Source of the DNA: CAZTZL01 sp964617625 | GTDB taxonomy: Bacteria; Zhuqueibacterota; QNDG01; DSAB01 | Assembly (NCBI GenBank): GCA_964617625.1 | Contig: CAZTZL010000045.1 | Coordinates: 1-23,180 of the forward strand | Length of the DNA: 23,180 nucleotides | Direction of reading: 5' to 3' | Part shown: positions 6,417-14,387 of the stretch, piece after piece | How the letters are laid out: each line of letters opens with the position of its first letter | Numbering within the stretch: position 1 is the stretch's first letter | The notes under the pieces: generated by a model | Told to the model about the DNA's origin: nothing | The model's database searches: none | What the model saw: the letters and a program-made list of their open reading frames with translations, nothing else | Translations under genes and position numbers: made by a program

Positions 6417-8117
6417 ATGGCCACTAAAATACATATTCTGCCCGAATCTCTCATCAAGCGGATTGCTGCCGGTGAAGTGGTGGAAAGACCGGCTTCGGTT
6501 GCCAAGGAATTGATTGAGAATGCATTGGATGCGGATGCGAGACAGATCGATCTGATCGTCCAGGAAGCCGGCATGAAAAAGATACATGTGGTTGATGATG
6601 GAAACGGGATGAGTGAGGAGGATGCGATTCTCTGTTCTTCCCAGCATGCCACAAGCAAGATTTCTTCTCCTGAGGACCTCGAAATCATTGACACTTTTGG
6701 TTTTCGGGGAGAAGCTCTTTCCAGTATCGGTTCTGTTTCACGAATGAAGATTATGACTTGCCAGGATCAAAGCGGGGAGGGGACACAGGTGGAAGTAGAA
6801 GGAGGAGTCATTCGGGAAGTAGAGAAGGTGGCAGCGAAACAGGGGTCTTCCATACTAGCCAGCGACCTTTTTTATAATGTCCCCGCGCGCAGAAAATTTC
6901 TCAAATCTCCTGTGACAGAACTCAGGAATGTGATTTCGGTGTTTCGCCGATTTGCCATTTCACATGAACAGATCAATTTCTCCCTGACGATAGACGGTGA
7001 AAAATCCATGGTTTTCTCCAAAGAGTCGGAGGAGAACCGTATACGTGAATTGCTTGGAGAGGAAAAGTTTCTGAGCCTGGTTCAGGTTGACGAACAAATG
7101 GGTGGTGTCGAAATAAAGGGCTATGTCAGCCGACCGGGAGAAGGGCTCAAATCCAGATCGGATCAGTTCTTTTTTCTTAACGGACGTTATATCGTCAATA
7201 AAGTCCTCATGCACAGTGTCTTGTCTTCCTATGGTCCGCGTCTGAACCGTAATGAATATCCGGCTTATATCCTTTTCATTTCAATGGAGCCTTCACGTTT
7301 CGATGTCAATGTTCACCCGGCGAAAATGGAAGTCCGGTTCCGCGAGGAGAGAATCGTTCATGACGCACTTTACCGGGCTGTGCAGAATGCTTTCAAAACT
7401 TCCCATGTCATTCCCGAATTGAAGCTTGTGCTGGGAAAAAAGGGAATTCCAATATCAAATAAACAATACAGAGAAGATTATCAGCAGCTTACACTTGAAA
7501 TGCAGCGGCCGATTGTAGGTGAAGAAGTGATTCACTATACGAATGTGGGAAAAGAGATGCCAATTTTGACTCAACTTCACAACCGTTATATTCTGTCTCA
7601 GATTAAAAGCGGACTTACGATCATCGATCAGCATGTGGCGCACGAGCGTATTTTGTACGAAAAGGCACTGCAATCCCGTCAGCTTCATACCGGGCAGTCA
7701 CAGCAGCTGCTTTTCCCGCAAACCGTAGAACTGAACGCAGAAGACTATCTCATTCTCACAGAAGTGCTGCCTTATCTAGAGCGAATCGGTTTCGGACTCA
7801 AGGAATTCGGTAAAAATGTTGTTATTATCGAGGCGGTTCCGGTGGATGTTCGGACAGGCCGGGAAAGGGAGCTACTGCTCGAAATCCTCCAGGAATATAA
7901 AGATCTTAAGGTTAAGAATACCGACACCTGGGATGCCGTGGCCAGGGCATTTGCGTGCAAGTCCGCGATTAAATCCGGAGAAAAATTATCGCTTCAGGAA
8001 ATGGCTTTTCTAATCGATCAGCTCTTCATGACAAAGGAACCCTATTTCTGTCCGCACGGCAGGCCTGTCATTGTCAATCTTACTCTGGAAGAGATCGATA
8101 AGAGGTTTGGGCGCTGA
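6417..8117 (+). CDS. mutL: DNA mismatch repair endonuclease MutL
   Basis: Predicted 566-residue mismatch repair protein that links mismatch recognition by MutS to strand incision. The N-terminal GHKL ATPase is clear: IAAGEVVERPASVAKELIENALDAD with Glu31 and Asn35, DDGNGM, ATSKI and FGFRGEALSSI. The C-terminal dimerisation domain keeps the endonuclease motif DQHVAHERILYE (Asp404 to Glu415; usual form DQHA-x2-E-x4-E, here Val for Ala), ACKSAIKSGE, and CPHGRP near the end. It should therefore be a nicking-type MutL, as in bacteria lacking MutH. The linker is short, giving a compact protein (E. coli 615). No mutS is in the window. The stop TGA overlaps the presumed start of miaA. Confidence 0.97.
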   Translation: MATKIHILPESLIKRIAAGEVVERPASVAKELIENALDADARQIDLIVQEAGMKKIHVVDDGNGMSEEDAILCSSQHATSKISSPEDLEIIDTFGFRGEALSSIGSVSRMKIMTCQDQSGEGTQVEVEGGVIREVEKVAAKQGSSILASDLFYNVPARRKFLKSPVTELRNVISVFRRFAISHEQINFSLTIDGEKSMVFSKESEENRIRELLGEEKFLSLVQVDEQMGGVEIKGYVSRPGEGLKSRSDQFFFLNGRYIVNKVLMHSVLSSYGPRLNRNEYPAYILFISMEPSRFDVNVHPAKMEVRFREERIVHDALYRAVQNAFKTSHVIPELKLVLGKKGIPISNKQYREDYQQLTLEMQRPIVGEEVIHYTNVGKEMPILTQLHNRYILSQIKSGLTIIDQHVAHERILYEKALQSRQLHTGQSQQLLFPQTVELNAEDYLILTEVLPYLERIGFGLKEFGKNVVIIEAVPVDVRTGRERELLLEILQEYKDLKVKNTDTWDAVARAFACKSAIKSGEKLSLQEMAFLIDQLFMTKEPYFCPHGRPVIVNLTLEEIDKRFGR

Positions 8118-9055
8118 GAAAAACATACACACCACATATTGTTGTTATTGTCGGACCTACCGCTTCCGGGAAGACGCAGTTGTCAATTCAACTGGCAAAA
8201 ATGACCAAAGGTGAAATTGTCTCTGCGGATTCGCGTCAGGTCTACCGCTGTCTTGAAATTGGGACGGCAAAGCCTCTCGAGTCCGAAATGCAGGGTGTGA
8301 CGCATCACTGCATTGATATTAGAAATCCCGATGAAATATTCAGTGCCGGTGAATACGGAAAAATGGCCAGACAGATTATTTCAGAAATTTATTCAAGAAA
8401 TCATCTTCCCATCATATGCGGTGGGTCGGGATTGTACATCCGGGCTCTGGTGGACGGAATGTTTTCGGATGCAAGCCGGGATCCTGAAATCAGAAAAAAA
8501 GTAAAAGAAGAAGCGGAAGAAAAAGGACTTGCGGAATTATACAATCGACTGGTGAAGATCGATCCGGAAGCGGCTGAGAAGATTCATCCAAACGACAGAA
8601 AACGGATTCTTCGTGCCATCGAGGTTTATGAGATTACAGGTCAGCCCATCTCCGTCGTTCAAAAAGAAAACACACGTTCCTCCGGATTCACGGCGCATTT
8701 TTGGGGACTGAAGTGGCCAAGGCCCATTTTATACCAAAGAATCAATGAGCGGGTTGATGCGATGCTCGAAAAGGGACTGGTTGAAGAAGTCCAAGGACTG
8801 AAAGCGAAAGGATGGGGTCCAGAATTGAATGCGCTCGATTCTGTCGGATACAAGGAGCTCTTTGCTCATTTTCGCGGCGAGATTGAGTATGAGGAAGCCG
8901 TCGAATTGATCAAACGGAATACGAGGCGGTTTGCAAAAAAACAGATGATCTGGTTCCGTCGTGATAGCCGGATTCAGTGGGTTGATATGGAGGAGCCGGT
9001 GGATTGGCAAGGGATAGCACAGCGTATACTTGCCGATTTGGAAAAGCAGATGTAG
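8114..9055 (+). CDS. miaA: tRNA dimethylallyltransferase MiaA (probable CTG start)
   Basis: Predicted 313-residue enzyme that transfers the dimethylallyl group to the N6 of adenosine 37 in tRNAs reading UNN codons. The P-loop GPTASGKT sits at residues 14-21, followed by DSRQVYRCLEIGTAKP, GGSGLYIRAL and NDRKRILRAIEV, all typical. The first in-frame stop upstream is at 8099-8101, and between it and the P-loop there is no ATG, GTG or TTG in frame. The best start is CTG at 8114, overlapping the mutL stop as CTGA and preceded by AAGAGG with 8-nt spacing; ATT at 8138 is the alternative. A TTG at 8180 would cut off the P-loop and is wrong. The mutL-miaA pairing is also seen in E. coli. Confidence 0.93.
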   Translation: MRKTYTPHIVVIVGPTASGKTQLSIQLAKMTKGEIVSADSRQVYRCLEIGTAKPLESEMQGVTHHCIDIRNPDEIFSAGEYGKMARQIISEIYSRNHLPIICGGSGLYIRALVDGMFSDASRDPEIRKKVKEEAEEKGLAELYNRLVKIDPEAAEKIHPNDRKRILRAIEVYEITGQPISVVQKENTRSSGFTAHFWGLKWPRPILYQRINERVDAMLEKGLVEEVQGLKAKGWGPELNALDSVGYKELFAHFRGEIEYEEAVELIKRNTRRFAKKQMIWFRRDSRIQWVDMEEPVDWQGIAQRILADLEKQM

Positions 9056-9062
9056 ATTCTTC

Positions 9063-9078
9063 TCCCGAGACTTCGGGA
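9063..9078. other. Short hairpin after miaA
   Basis: TCCCGA-gact-TCGGGA, just past the miaA stop. There is no following T-run, so it is at best a weak transcript end or processing signal. A second small inverted repeat, TTCAGA/TCTGAA (9127-9147), lies before the next gene. Confidence 0.25.
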
Positions 9079-9171
9079 TGAAAATAACCTGTTGTAATAT
9101 AACTGTTAAAGGACGGGTAATAATTATTCAGAGTTACATTATCTGAACTTTTAAAAATAATGGGGTGAGTA

Positions 9172-10164
9172 ATGGCATATATTCCCGCAGAGAATCGATA
9201 TGAAAAGATGCAGTACAATCCATGCGGCAACAGCGGTTTGAAACTGCCGGCGATTTCATTGGGGCTATGGCACAATTTCGGCCGTGTCGATAAATATGAA
9301 AACAGCCGCAAAATACTGCAGAAAGCGTTCGATCTGGGAATTACCCATTTTGATCTGGCCAACAATTACGGTCCACCTCCCGGTTCCGCCGAAGAAATTT
9401 TCGGCCGGGCATTGAAAAACGATCTGGCCGGTTTTCGCGATGAAATGATCATTTCCACCAAGGCGGGTTATGAGATGTGGCCGGGGCCTTACGGAGACGG
9501 AGGATCGCGGAAATATCTGCTCGCCAGTCTCGATCAAAGCCTGAAAAGAATGGGGCTCGATTATGTTGATATTTTTTATTCGCACCGGTATGATCCGGGA
9601 ACGCCTCTGGAAGAAACCCTGTCAGCGCTTCATCAGGCCGTGCAAAGCGGAAAAGCCCTGTACATCGGCATATCGAATTATTCTCCCGAGAAAACTCTTG
9701 AAGCAATCCGCATCCTGAAAAATCTTGGAACACCCTGCCTTGTCCATCAATTCAAGTACTCGTTGTTTCAAAGGAACGCCGAAGCCGGACTGTTCTCAGT
9801 CCTGAAAGAGAACGGCATAGGCAGCATTGCCTTTTCTCCTTTGGCTCAGGGCTTGCTGACTGACCGGTATTTGAATGGCATCCCGAAAGATTCCCGGGCA
9901 GCAAAAGTCCACGGTTTTTTAAAGAAAGAAGAAATCACAGAGGACAAACTTCACATTATCGGAAAACTCAATGAAATCGCCAAGATGAGAAAACAAACTC
10001 TTTCACAGATGGCGCTTGCATGGGTACTCAAATATTCCAAAATTACATCTGTGGTGGTCGGAGTCAGCTCTGTGGAACAGCTTGAAACCAATGTGCGAAC
10101 ACTGGAGAATCTTCAATTCCATGTGGATGAACTTACTGAAATCGAAGAAATGTTTAAAGAATGA
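9172..10164 (+). CDS. gpr: Aldo/keto reductase, YghZ-type (L-glyceraldehyde 3-phosphate reductase)
   Basis: Predicted 330-residue NADPH-dependent reductase of the AKR14 (YghZ/Gpr) type. In E. coli this enzyme reduces L-glyceraldehyde 3-phosphate and detoxifies methylglyoxal-type aldehydes. The catalytic tetrad is Asp61, Tyr66, Lys97 and His138 (THFDLANNYGPPPGSAEE, ISTKAGYEMWPGPYG, FYSHR). The signatures SLGLWHNFG, SRKYLLASLDQSLKRMG and FSPLAQGLLTDRYLNGIP are nearly identical to those of E. coli YghZ as I remember it. The GGGGTGAG before the ATG is a good ribosome site. It stands alone, 116 bp after miaA and 94 bp before the glycosylase gene. Substrate assignment is by family; the physiological substrate here is unproven. 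Confidence 0.92.
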   Translation: MAYIPAENRYEKMQYNPCGNSGLKLPAISLGLWHNFGRVDKYENSRKILQKAFDLGITHFDLANNYGPPPGSAEEIFGRALKNDLAGFRDEMIISTKAGYEMWPGPYGDGGSRKYLLASLDQSLKRMGLDYVDIFYSHRYDPGTPLEETLSALHQAVQSGKALYIGISNYSPEKTLEAIRILKNLGTPCLVHQFKYSLFQRNAEAGLFSVLKENGIGSIAFSPLAQGLLTDRYLNGIPKDSRAAKVHGFLKKEEITEDKLHIIGKLNEIAKMRKQTLSQMALAWVLKYSKITSVVVGVSSVEQLETNVRTLENLQFHVDELTEIEEMFKE

Positions 10165-10225
10165 ATACTGCGCATTTGTTGTTTCTGAGAAAGCAGGATT
10201 TTTTATCTTTTGATTATTATAAGGC

Positions 10226-10242
10226 TCCGGGATATACCCGGA
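10226..10242. other. Hairpin in the leader of the Fpg-like gene
   Basis: TCCGGG-atata-CCCGGA, 16 nt before the start codon of the glycosylase gene. No Shine-Dalgarno sequence is visible between it and the ATG. It could end transcription of the upstream gene weakly or shape ribosome access; neither is shown. Confidence 0.3.
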
Positions 10243-10258
10243 ATGATAATATTTCGTC

Positions 10259-11068
10259 ATGCCTGAACTGCCCGAAATTGTTGTGATTGCAAAAGAGATG
10301 GACAGAACCATTCGGAAAAAGGAAGTGCGGTTGGTGTCCATCATACAGCCCAAGTGCGGCAACCGCCCCGCAGAAGATTATATGAAATATCTCTCCGGAC
10401 GAAAGGTCGAACGTGTTTTCCCTTTGGGAAAATGGATCGAAATATTGCTGGATCATCAGGTCCGGTTTCTGGTTAGTCTCGGCATGGGAGGAGAGATCTG
10501 TTATTTTAAAAAACCGCAGAAGCCGCCGGAGAAGAGCCGTTTGATCGTCCGGTTTTCAGATGAAACAGGATTTTATGTGACGCTGTGGTGGTTTGGCTAT
10601 TTTCATCTGGTTCTTAAAAATGAAACCCATCCCATGACCGCATCACTCGGGCCGGATCCGCTGAATATTACCGAAGAAGAATTTATATCCTTCCTGACTA
10701 AGAAACGAGGGAATATAAAATCATTTCTCTTGAATCAAAAGAAGATTCGCGGTATCGGTAACTTTTATATACAGGAGATCCTGTTCAGGGCCCGAATGCA
10801 TCCTCTTCGGGAAATCAACTTAATGACCGAAAAGGAGAAACATGGTCTTTATCGTGCGATCCGGGAAGTTTTGGAGGAATCGATCGCCCTGGGTTCCAGC
10901 AGTTACGAGCTCGATTTTTTCGGAGAGAAAGGGGAATACGGTTTGGACCGGATGTCTATCGGTTATCAGGAGAATAAACCCTGTCCGGTTTGCCGTACAA
11001 AAATAGATAAGATTAAAACCGGTTCCACATCCCAGTTCATTTGTCCCCGGTGCCAGATCCTGCCATAA
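10259..11068 (+). CDS. Fpg/Nei-family DNA glycosylase (atypical subtype)
   Basis: Predicted 269-residue base-excision repair glycosylase/AP lyase. The start is fixed by MPELPE: Pro2 becomes the catalytic N-terminal proline and Glu3 follows. Lys58 (PLGKWIEI) is the conserved active-site lysine. The helix-two-turn-helix is at about residues 150-185 (KKIRGIGNFYIQEILFRARMHP), and a four-Cys zinc finger lies at the end (Cys242, Cys245, Cys262, Cys265). Two spots differ from classic MutM: the usual RRFG void-filling loop reads WWFG (110-113), and the conserved zinc-finger Arg before the third Cys is Thr257 in TGSTSQFIC. I recall a Fpg-like subgroup with these same features, so it is probably an established clade rather than a broken MutM. 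The substrate range cannot be deduced. Confidence 0.85.
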   Translation: MPELPEIVVIAKEMDRTIRKKEVRLVSIIQPKCGNRPAEDYMKYLSGRKVERVFPLGKWIEILLDHQVRFLVSLGMGGEICYFKKPQKPPEKSRLIVRFSDETGFYVTLWWFGYFHLVLKNETHPMTASLGPDPLNITEEEFISFLTKKRGNIKSFLLNQKKIRGIGNFYIQEILFRARMHPLREINLMTEKEKHGLYRAIREVLEESIALGSSSYELDFFGEKGEYGLDRMSIGYQENKPCPVCRTKIDKIKTGSTSQFICPRCQILP

Positions 11069-11185
11069 GAAACATGTCAACCTTTTTCGTCTTTCAGGCA
11101 TCCAATAAAATAGAAATTAGAATAACTTTTTAAGCGGATTTCCGTATTTTATCCTGTGATCCTAATTAATGAAAGGAGAATTCCC

Positions 11186-12121
11186 ATGTTTGTAAGAAGA
11201 ATCTGGTGTTTGTGGCCTGTTTTTGTTTTGTTCGTCGCCGTTCAGGCGTTTGGGAAAATTGATGGCGATATGAAAAAATCTTTTTCAGTAGGAAAAGGCG
11301 GGACGCTGACGCTGGAAACGGATATCGGTTCGATTGAGGTAAAGACCAATAACAGTGACCAGGTTGAGGTCGGGATCGATTTTAAAAGTTCAAACAGCAA
11401 GAAATTGCAAAGTTTTTTTGATGATTTCAATGTGGAATTCCGGCAGGACGGTAAAGATGTTAATGTCAAGGCGGAATACACCCGGGATATGTGGAATTTT
11501 TGGGATTCCATCGCGAAAAACATTCAGGTTCGTTTTTATGTGACTGTGCCGAACAAATATAATCTCGATCTTTCTACGGCGGGAGGTTCGGTCTCGGTCA
11601 GTGAATTGGAAGGTCAAGTAGAGGCCAGCACTTCCGGGGGCAGTCTCAATTTCGGTTCGATTCGCGGACCGATTACGGGAAAAACTTCCGGCGGCAGTGT
11701 GTCTGTGGAATCGTGTGACGGGCGCGTCGATGTTAAAACATCAGGTGGAAGTATTCGCCTTGGTAAAGTCATGGGGAATATTTATGCAAGAACCTCCGGT
11801 GGCAGTATCCATGTCGATGAGGTGAAAGGTTCCATAGACGTGGCTACTTCGGGCGGCCCTGTTTCGGCGATGATCAGTGAACAGCCCGTGGAAGATTGTA
11901 AATTCCAGACTTCCGGCGGCGGCATCACGGTTACTCTGGCCGAAAATATTAAATTCGATGTCGATGCCAAAACAAGCGGCGGAGGAATCAAAACCGATCA
12001 TCCGATTTCTTTACAGGGTGAAATCAGTTCAAATGTTCTTCGCGGGAAGGTGAATGGGGGTGGTCCTCTCATGTACCTGAGAACTTCCGGTGGAAGCATT
12101 TATCTCAAAATGAAGGAATAA
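11186..12121 (+). CDS. Secreted DUF4097 beta-repeat protein with TSGGS repeats
   Basis: Predicted 311-residue exported protein of unknown function, from the DUF4097 (putative adhesin-like) family. The ATG at 11186 follows AAAGGAG with 7-nt spacing; the longer frame from GTG 11156 lacks a ribosome site. Residues 1-23 are a signal peptide (FVLFVAVQAFG). Residues about 24-125 hold beta strands of the family (LETDIGSIEVKTNNSDQVEV). From Ser130 to about residue 305 a unit of about 18 residues recurs, each starting with a TSGGS-like turn: TAGGS, TSGGS five times or so, TSGGP, TSGGG twice and a final TSGGS. This is the pattern expected for a right-handed beta-solenoid. No membrane anchor is visible, so it is likely periplasmic or on the surface. 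Confidence 0.85.
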   Translation: MFVRRIWCLWPVFVLFVAVQAFGKIDGDMKKSFSVGKGGTLTLETDIGSIEVKTNNSDQVEVGIDFKSSNSKKLQSFFDDFNVEFRQDGKDVNVKAEYTRDMWNFWDSIAKNIQVRFYVTVPNKYNLDLSTAGGSVSVSELEGQVEASTSGGSLNFGSIRGPITGKTSGGSVSVESCDGRVDVKTSGGSIRLGKVMGNIYARTSGGSIHVDEVKGSIDVATSGGPVSAMISEQPVEDCKFQTSGGGITVTLAENIKFDVDAKTSGGGIKTDHPISLQGEISSNVLRGKVNGGGPLMYLRTSGGSIYLKMKE

Positions 12122-12166
12122 GTTAAATTATTTCTTCTTGAAAAACATTTGAATATTTTGTATTTT

Positions 12167-12352
12167 AACCCGTTGTGCAACGTTCAGGTTAATCATTAAA
12201 AAGGGTAAAATTTGTAACCGACGTTCCTGAATTTATGAAAGAATGTTTTCCATCTTGGAAATTCGACTTTGGGTATCTCAGGAACGACATTCAACTTTGT
12301 TTTTACAAAACGATCCTTTTTTGATGCCATTCTGAATTTTGTATAACGGGTT
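12167..12352. mobile_element. 186-bp MITE-like inverted-repeat element with ATTTT flanks
   Basis: Terminal AACCCGTT (12167) and AACGGGTT (ending 12352) begin an imperfect inverted repeat: the first 21 bases of the two arms match at 17 positions, and three of the four differences are G/A, compatible with G-U pairing in RNA. The arms pair again at CGTTCCTGA (12222-12230) with TCAGGAACG (12278-12286), and a small hairpin TTTCC/GGAAA (12247-12261) caps the centre. ATTTT is duplicated on both sides (12162-12166 and 12353-12357), as a target-site duplication would be. It has no convincing coding capacity. The AT-rich flank makes the duplication weaker evidence. Confidence 0.6.
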
Positions 12353-12362
12353 ATTTTTATGT

Positions 12363-12389
12363 CAATCTGGAAATGTGAATTACAGATTG
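12363..12389. other. Hairpin in the leader of the flippase-like gene
   Basis: CAATCTG (12363-12369) and CAGATTG (12383-12389) form a 7-bp stem with a 13-nt loop, 30 bp before the flippase-like start. It could be an operator or leader structure; nothing else supports a function. Confidence 0.25.
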
Positions 12390-12418
12390 AAAGGATGTTC
12401 ACTTAAAAAAGGCTTTCC

Positions 12419-13372
12419 ATGCGGATGAAAAAGAAATGGGTTGTTCTGTTCTTAAAATTGGTAATCACAGTGACTGTCATGCTGATTGTTGCAGGGAAAG
12501 TCGATTTTAAAGAGATCTACACGGCGTTTCGGAATCCACAAAATCCTCTGTTTATTTTTCTGGCCGTGATTCTATTATTCCCGAATCTTTTCATCCAGTG
12601 GTATCGATGGCATTTCCTTCTCAAACTGGTTCAAAAAGATGTTCCGGTTTCTGAATCGATCAGTTCGTTCTTTGGGGGACTGGTGGCCGGATTTGTCACT
12701 CCCGGACGTATTGGTGAATTGGGCCGTTCTCTTTTTTTAAGACAGATCGACCGGCTGCAGGCAATCGGGCTTTTGATCATCGATAAATTTTATGCATTTA
12801 TTGTCATTTTGACCGGGGGATTGTGGGGTATCATTCTTCTGATCTGCTATCTTTTTAATTATTCGACCTTCATGATGATTCCCCTGGCTACAGCAGGAGT
12901 GATTATTGGATTGGCGTGCGTCATAGTCGGGCTCCATCCTGGCTGGATGCGGACATTTCTGTATCATATTTCAATCTTTCTTCCTGCCCGGGACAAGATG
13001 AAACAACTCATCAGTTGTATGGATCATTTCACAAGAGCAGACGCGAGAAAATTTTTTATTTATACCATTGTATTTTATTGCATATTCATCGTCCAATTTT
13101 GTTTGCTGGCTTTTGCGTTTCAAAAAATTTCATGGACAACCGCTCTGACTGCCACGACAGCTACCATTCTGGCAAAGACCCTGCTGCCCATTTCCCTGGC
13201 AGATCTGGGTATCAGGGAAGGCGCCGCCATGTTTTTCTTTTTGAAATTTCATGTAGAGAAAGTCACTGCATTTAACAGTTCAATCCTTCTTTTCGCAATA
13301 AATATATTAATTCCAACCTTCATCGGATTATTTTTTCTTCCCAGATTGACCTGGAAAAGCACCAAAAAATAA
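12419..13372 (+). CDS. Flippase-like / lysylphosphatidylglycerol synthase TM-domain (UPF0104) protein
   Basis: Predicted 317-residue polytopic inner-membrane protein of the LPG_synthase_TM (UPF0104, flippase-like) family. About eight hydrophobic helices are visible, from VVLFLKLVITVTVMLIVAG to ILLFAINILIPTFIGLFFLP. The family signatures are present: FGGLVAGFVTPGRIGELGRSLFLR in the second quarter and ISLADLGIREGAAMFFF near the end. The soluble MprF aminoacyl-transferase domain is absent, so it should not itself make lysyl-lipids. Stand-alone members are suspected lipid or polyprenyl-glycan transporters and often sit near glycosyltransferase genes, as here about 1 kb away. A second ATG at 12425 is also possible. 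The upstream region holds the MITE-like element. Confidence 0.85.
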   Translation: MRMKKKWVVLFLKLVITVTVMLIVAGKVDFKEIYTAFRNPQNPLFIFLAVILLFPNLFIQWYRWHFLLKLVQKDVPVSESISSFFGGLVAGFVTPGRIGELGRSLFLRQIDRLQAIGLLIIDKFYAFIVILTGGLWGIILLICYLFNYSTFMMIPLATAGVIIGLACVIVGLHPGWMRTFLYHISIFLPARDKMKQLISCMDHFTRADARKFFIYTIVFYCIFIVQFCLLAFAFQKISWTTALTATTATILAKTLLPISLADLGIREGAAMFFFLKFHVEKVTAFNSSILLFAINILIPTFIGLFFLPRLTWKSTKK

Positions 13373-13401
13373 ATCAATAAAATCTTGTAGAAATATAATG
13401 C

Positions 13402-13410
13402 TGGTATAAT
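13402..13410 (+). promoter_or_regulatory. Candidate extended -10 promoter of the transglycosylase gene
   Basis: TGGTATAAT (13402-13410) is an exact extended -10 (TGnTATAAT), about 90 bp before the ATG at 13499. I see no good -35 at the right distance, which extended -10 promoters can do without. Confidence 0.35.
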
Positions 13411-13498
13411 AATTGCAAATGCTATATCAGTTTTTATAGTATCTGATTTATCATGCGTGATATTTCAGAGTAATACTTTATTGAACTGAGGAGAATAA

Positions 13499-14260
13499 AT
13501 GAATTCGAGCGTAAAAAAGAGACCCATTGAACAAGAAAAGGATACTGCTACAAAACGAAAAAAAAATCTTGTACGATTGTCTCTGCCAAAACACTGGTTG
13601 ATTTTCGGTGCCGGCCTTGTTGTCTTGTTAATTTTTATAGCTTCTGTTTTCCGTATGTACCTTTCGTATCGTAATTCTGTCCATCAAATGAATAAGCTGG
13701 GCTACGAAATTGTGAATCTTCGTTCTGCGATGAACATAGACAGTGTACGGCAATACAAACTTCAGAAAATTATGAAGATCATCAACAGTCATAATTCCAA
13801 TCTTTCTTCTTCCGATATGTACGACATCGCGAATGAAATCTATGAGATGTCGATCAAATACACCAATCTGGATATTGATTTGCTTTGCGCATTGATCACA
13901 CACGAAAGCGCCGGAACCTGGGATCCAAAAATTATTTCGAAAGCCGGGGCGATGGGACTTATGCAGATCATGCCTGTCACCGGCTATTTTCTGGCAGAAT
14001 CCGAGGGCCTTCCATGGACGACTCCGGAAGAAGTTCTGTTTAATCCCATCTATAATATTCGAGCCGGTTCAAGATTTCTCGCCATGCTTTTACAGCGGTA
14101 TGGTTTGGATGGTGCGCTTGCAGCATACAATGCGGGTGAGAAGCATGCTTCGATCTGGATTGCCAACGGCAAGGATGATCATTTTTTATGGAGCGAGACA
14201 CGGGAATATATTCCAGCTGTATGCAAACTTTTTAACGAATATCAGGGAGACAATCTGTAA
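13499..14260 (+). CDS. Membrane-anchored lytic transglycosylase (SLT domain)
   Basis: Predicted 253-residue peptidoglycan-cleaving enzyme. A basic cytoplasmic tail (residues 1-32) precedes one transmembrane helix (about 33-53), then a helical stretch (about 60-120), then a Slt70-type catalytic domain. The catalytic Glu is Glu136 in ITHESAGTWDP. The fold motifs follow in order: GAMGLMQIMP, NIRAGSRFLAML and ALAAYNAGE. Such enzymes cut the MurNAc-GlcNAc bond, leaving 1,6-anhydro-MurNAc. It is anchored by an N-terminal helix rather than secreted or lipidated, so it acts on the periplasmic side of the inner membrane. A GAGGAG ribosome site precedes the ATG, and a terminator follows, so it is probably transcribed alone. 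Confidence 0.93.
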   Translation: MNSSVKKRPIEQEKDTATKRKKNLVRLSLPKHWLIFGAGLVVLLIFIASVFRMYLSYRNSVHQMNKLGYEIVNLRSAMNIDSVRQYKLQKIMKIINSHNSNLSSSDMYDIANEIYEMSIKYTNLDIDLLCALITHESAGTWDPKIISKAGAMGLMQIMPVTGYFLAESEGLPWTTPEEVLFNPIYNIRAGSRFLAMLLQRYGLDGALAAYNAGEKHASIWIANGKDDHFLWSETREYIPAVCKLFNEYQGDNL

Positions 14261-14290
14261 GTCTCAAATTTGATATTAAGAGTTTTTTTG

Positions 14291-14320
14291 AGCGGAATGC
14301 CAATGTGTTCCGCTTTTTTA
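14291..14320 (+). terminator. Rho-independent terminator after the transglycosylase gene
   Basis: Perfect 7-bp stem AGCGGAA (14291-14297) and TTCCGCT (14308-14314), a 10-nt loop, then a run of Ts (14314-14319). It lies 31 bp after the stop codon and isolates the gene from the glycosyltransferase pair. Confidence 0.85.
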
Positions 14321-14387
14321 TTTTGGTTGGTCATTTTCCTGTTTTTTACTATATTATAATTGTTTTATTTCAATAAAGAGTCACTTG

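Noticed and set aside
8180..9055. miaA starting at TTG 8180
   Set aside because: This start would remove the GPTASGKT P-loop, which is present in frame just upstream.
11573..12100. Regularly spaced repeats as a possible CRISPR array
   Set aside because: The periodicity is at the protein level (TSGGS turns) within a continuous reading frame; the DNA repeats are short, divergent and lack uniform spacers.
12196..12402. A 68-codon minus-strand frame within the MITE-like element
   Set aside because: It reads through the inverted repeat, has no family match I can see and no ribosome site; palindromic DNA easily gives such frames on both strands.
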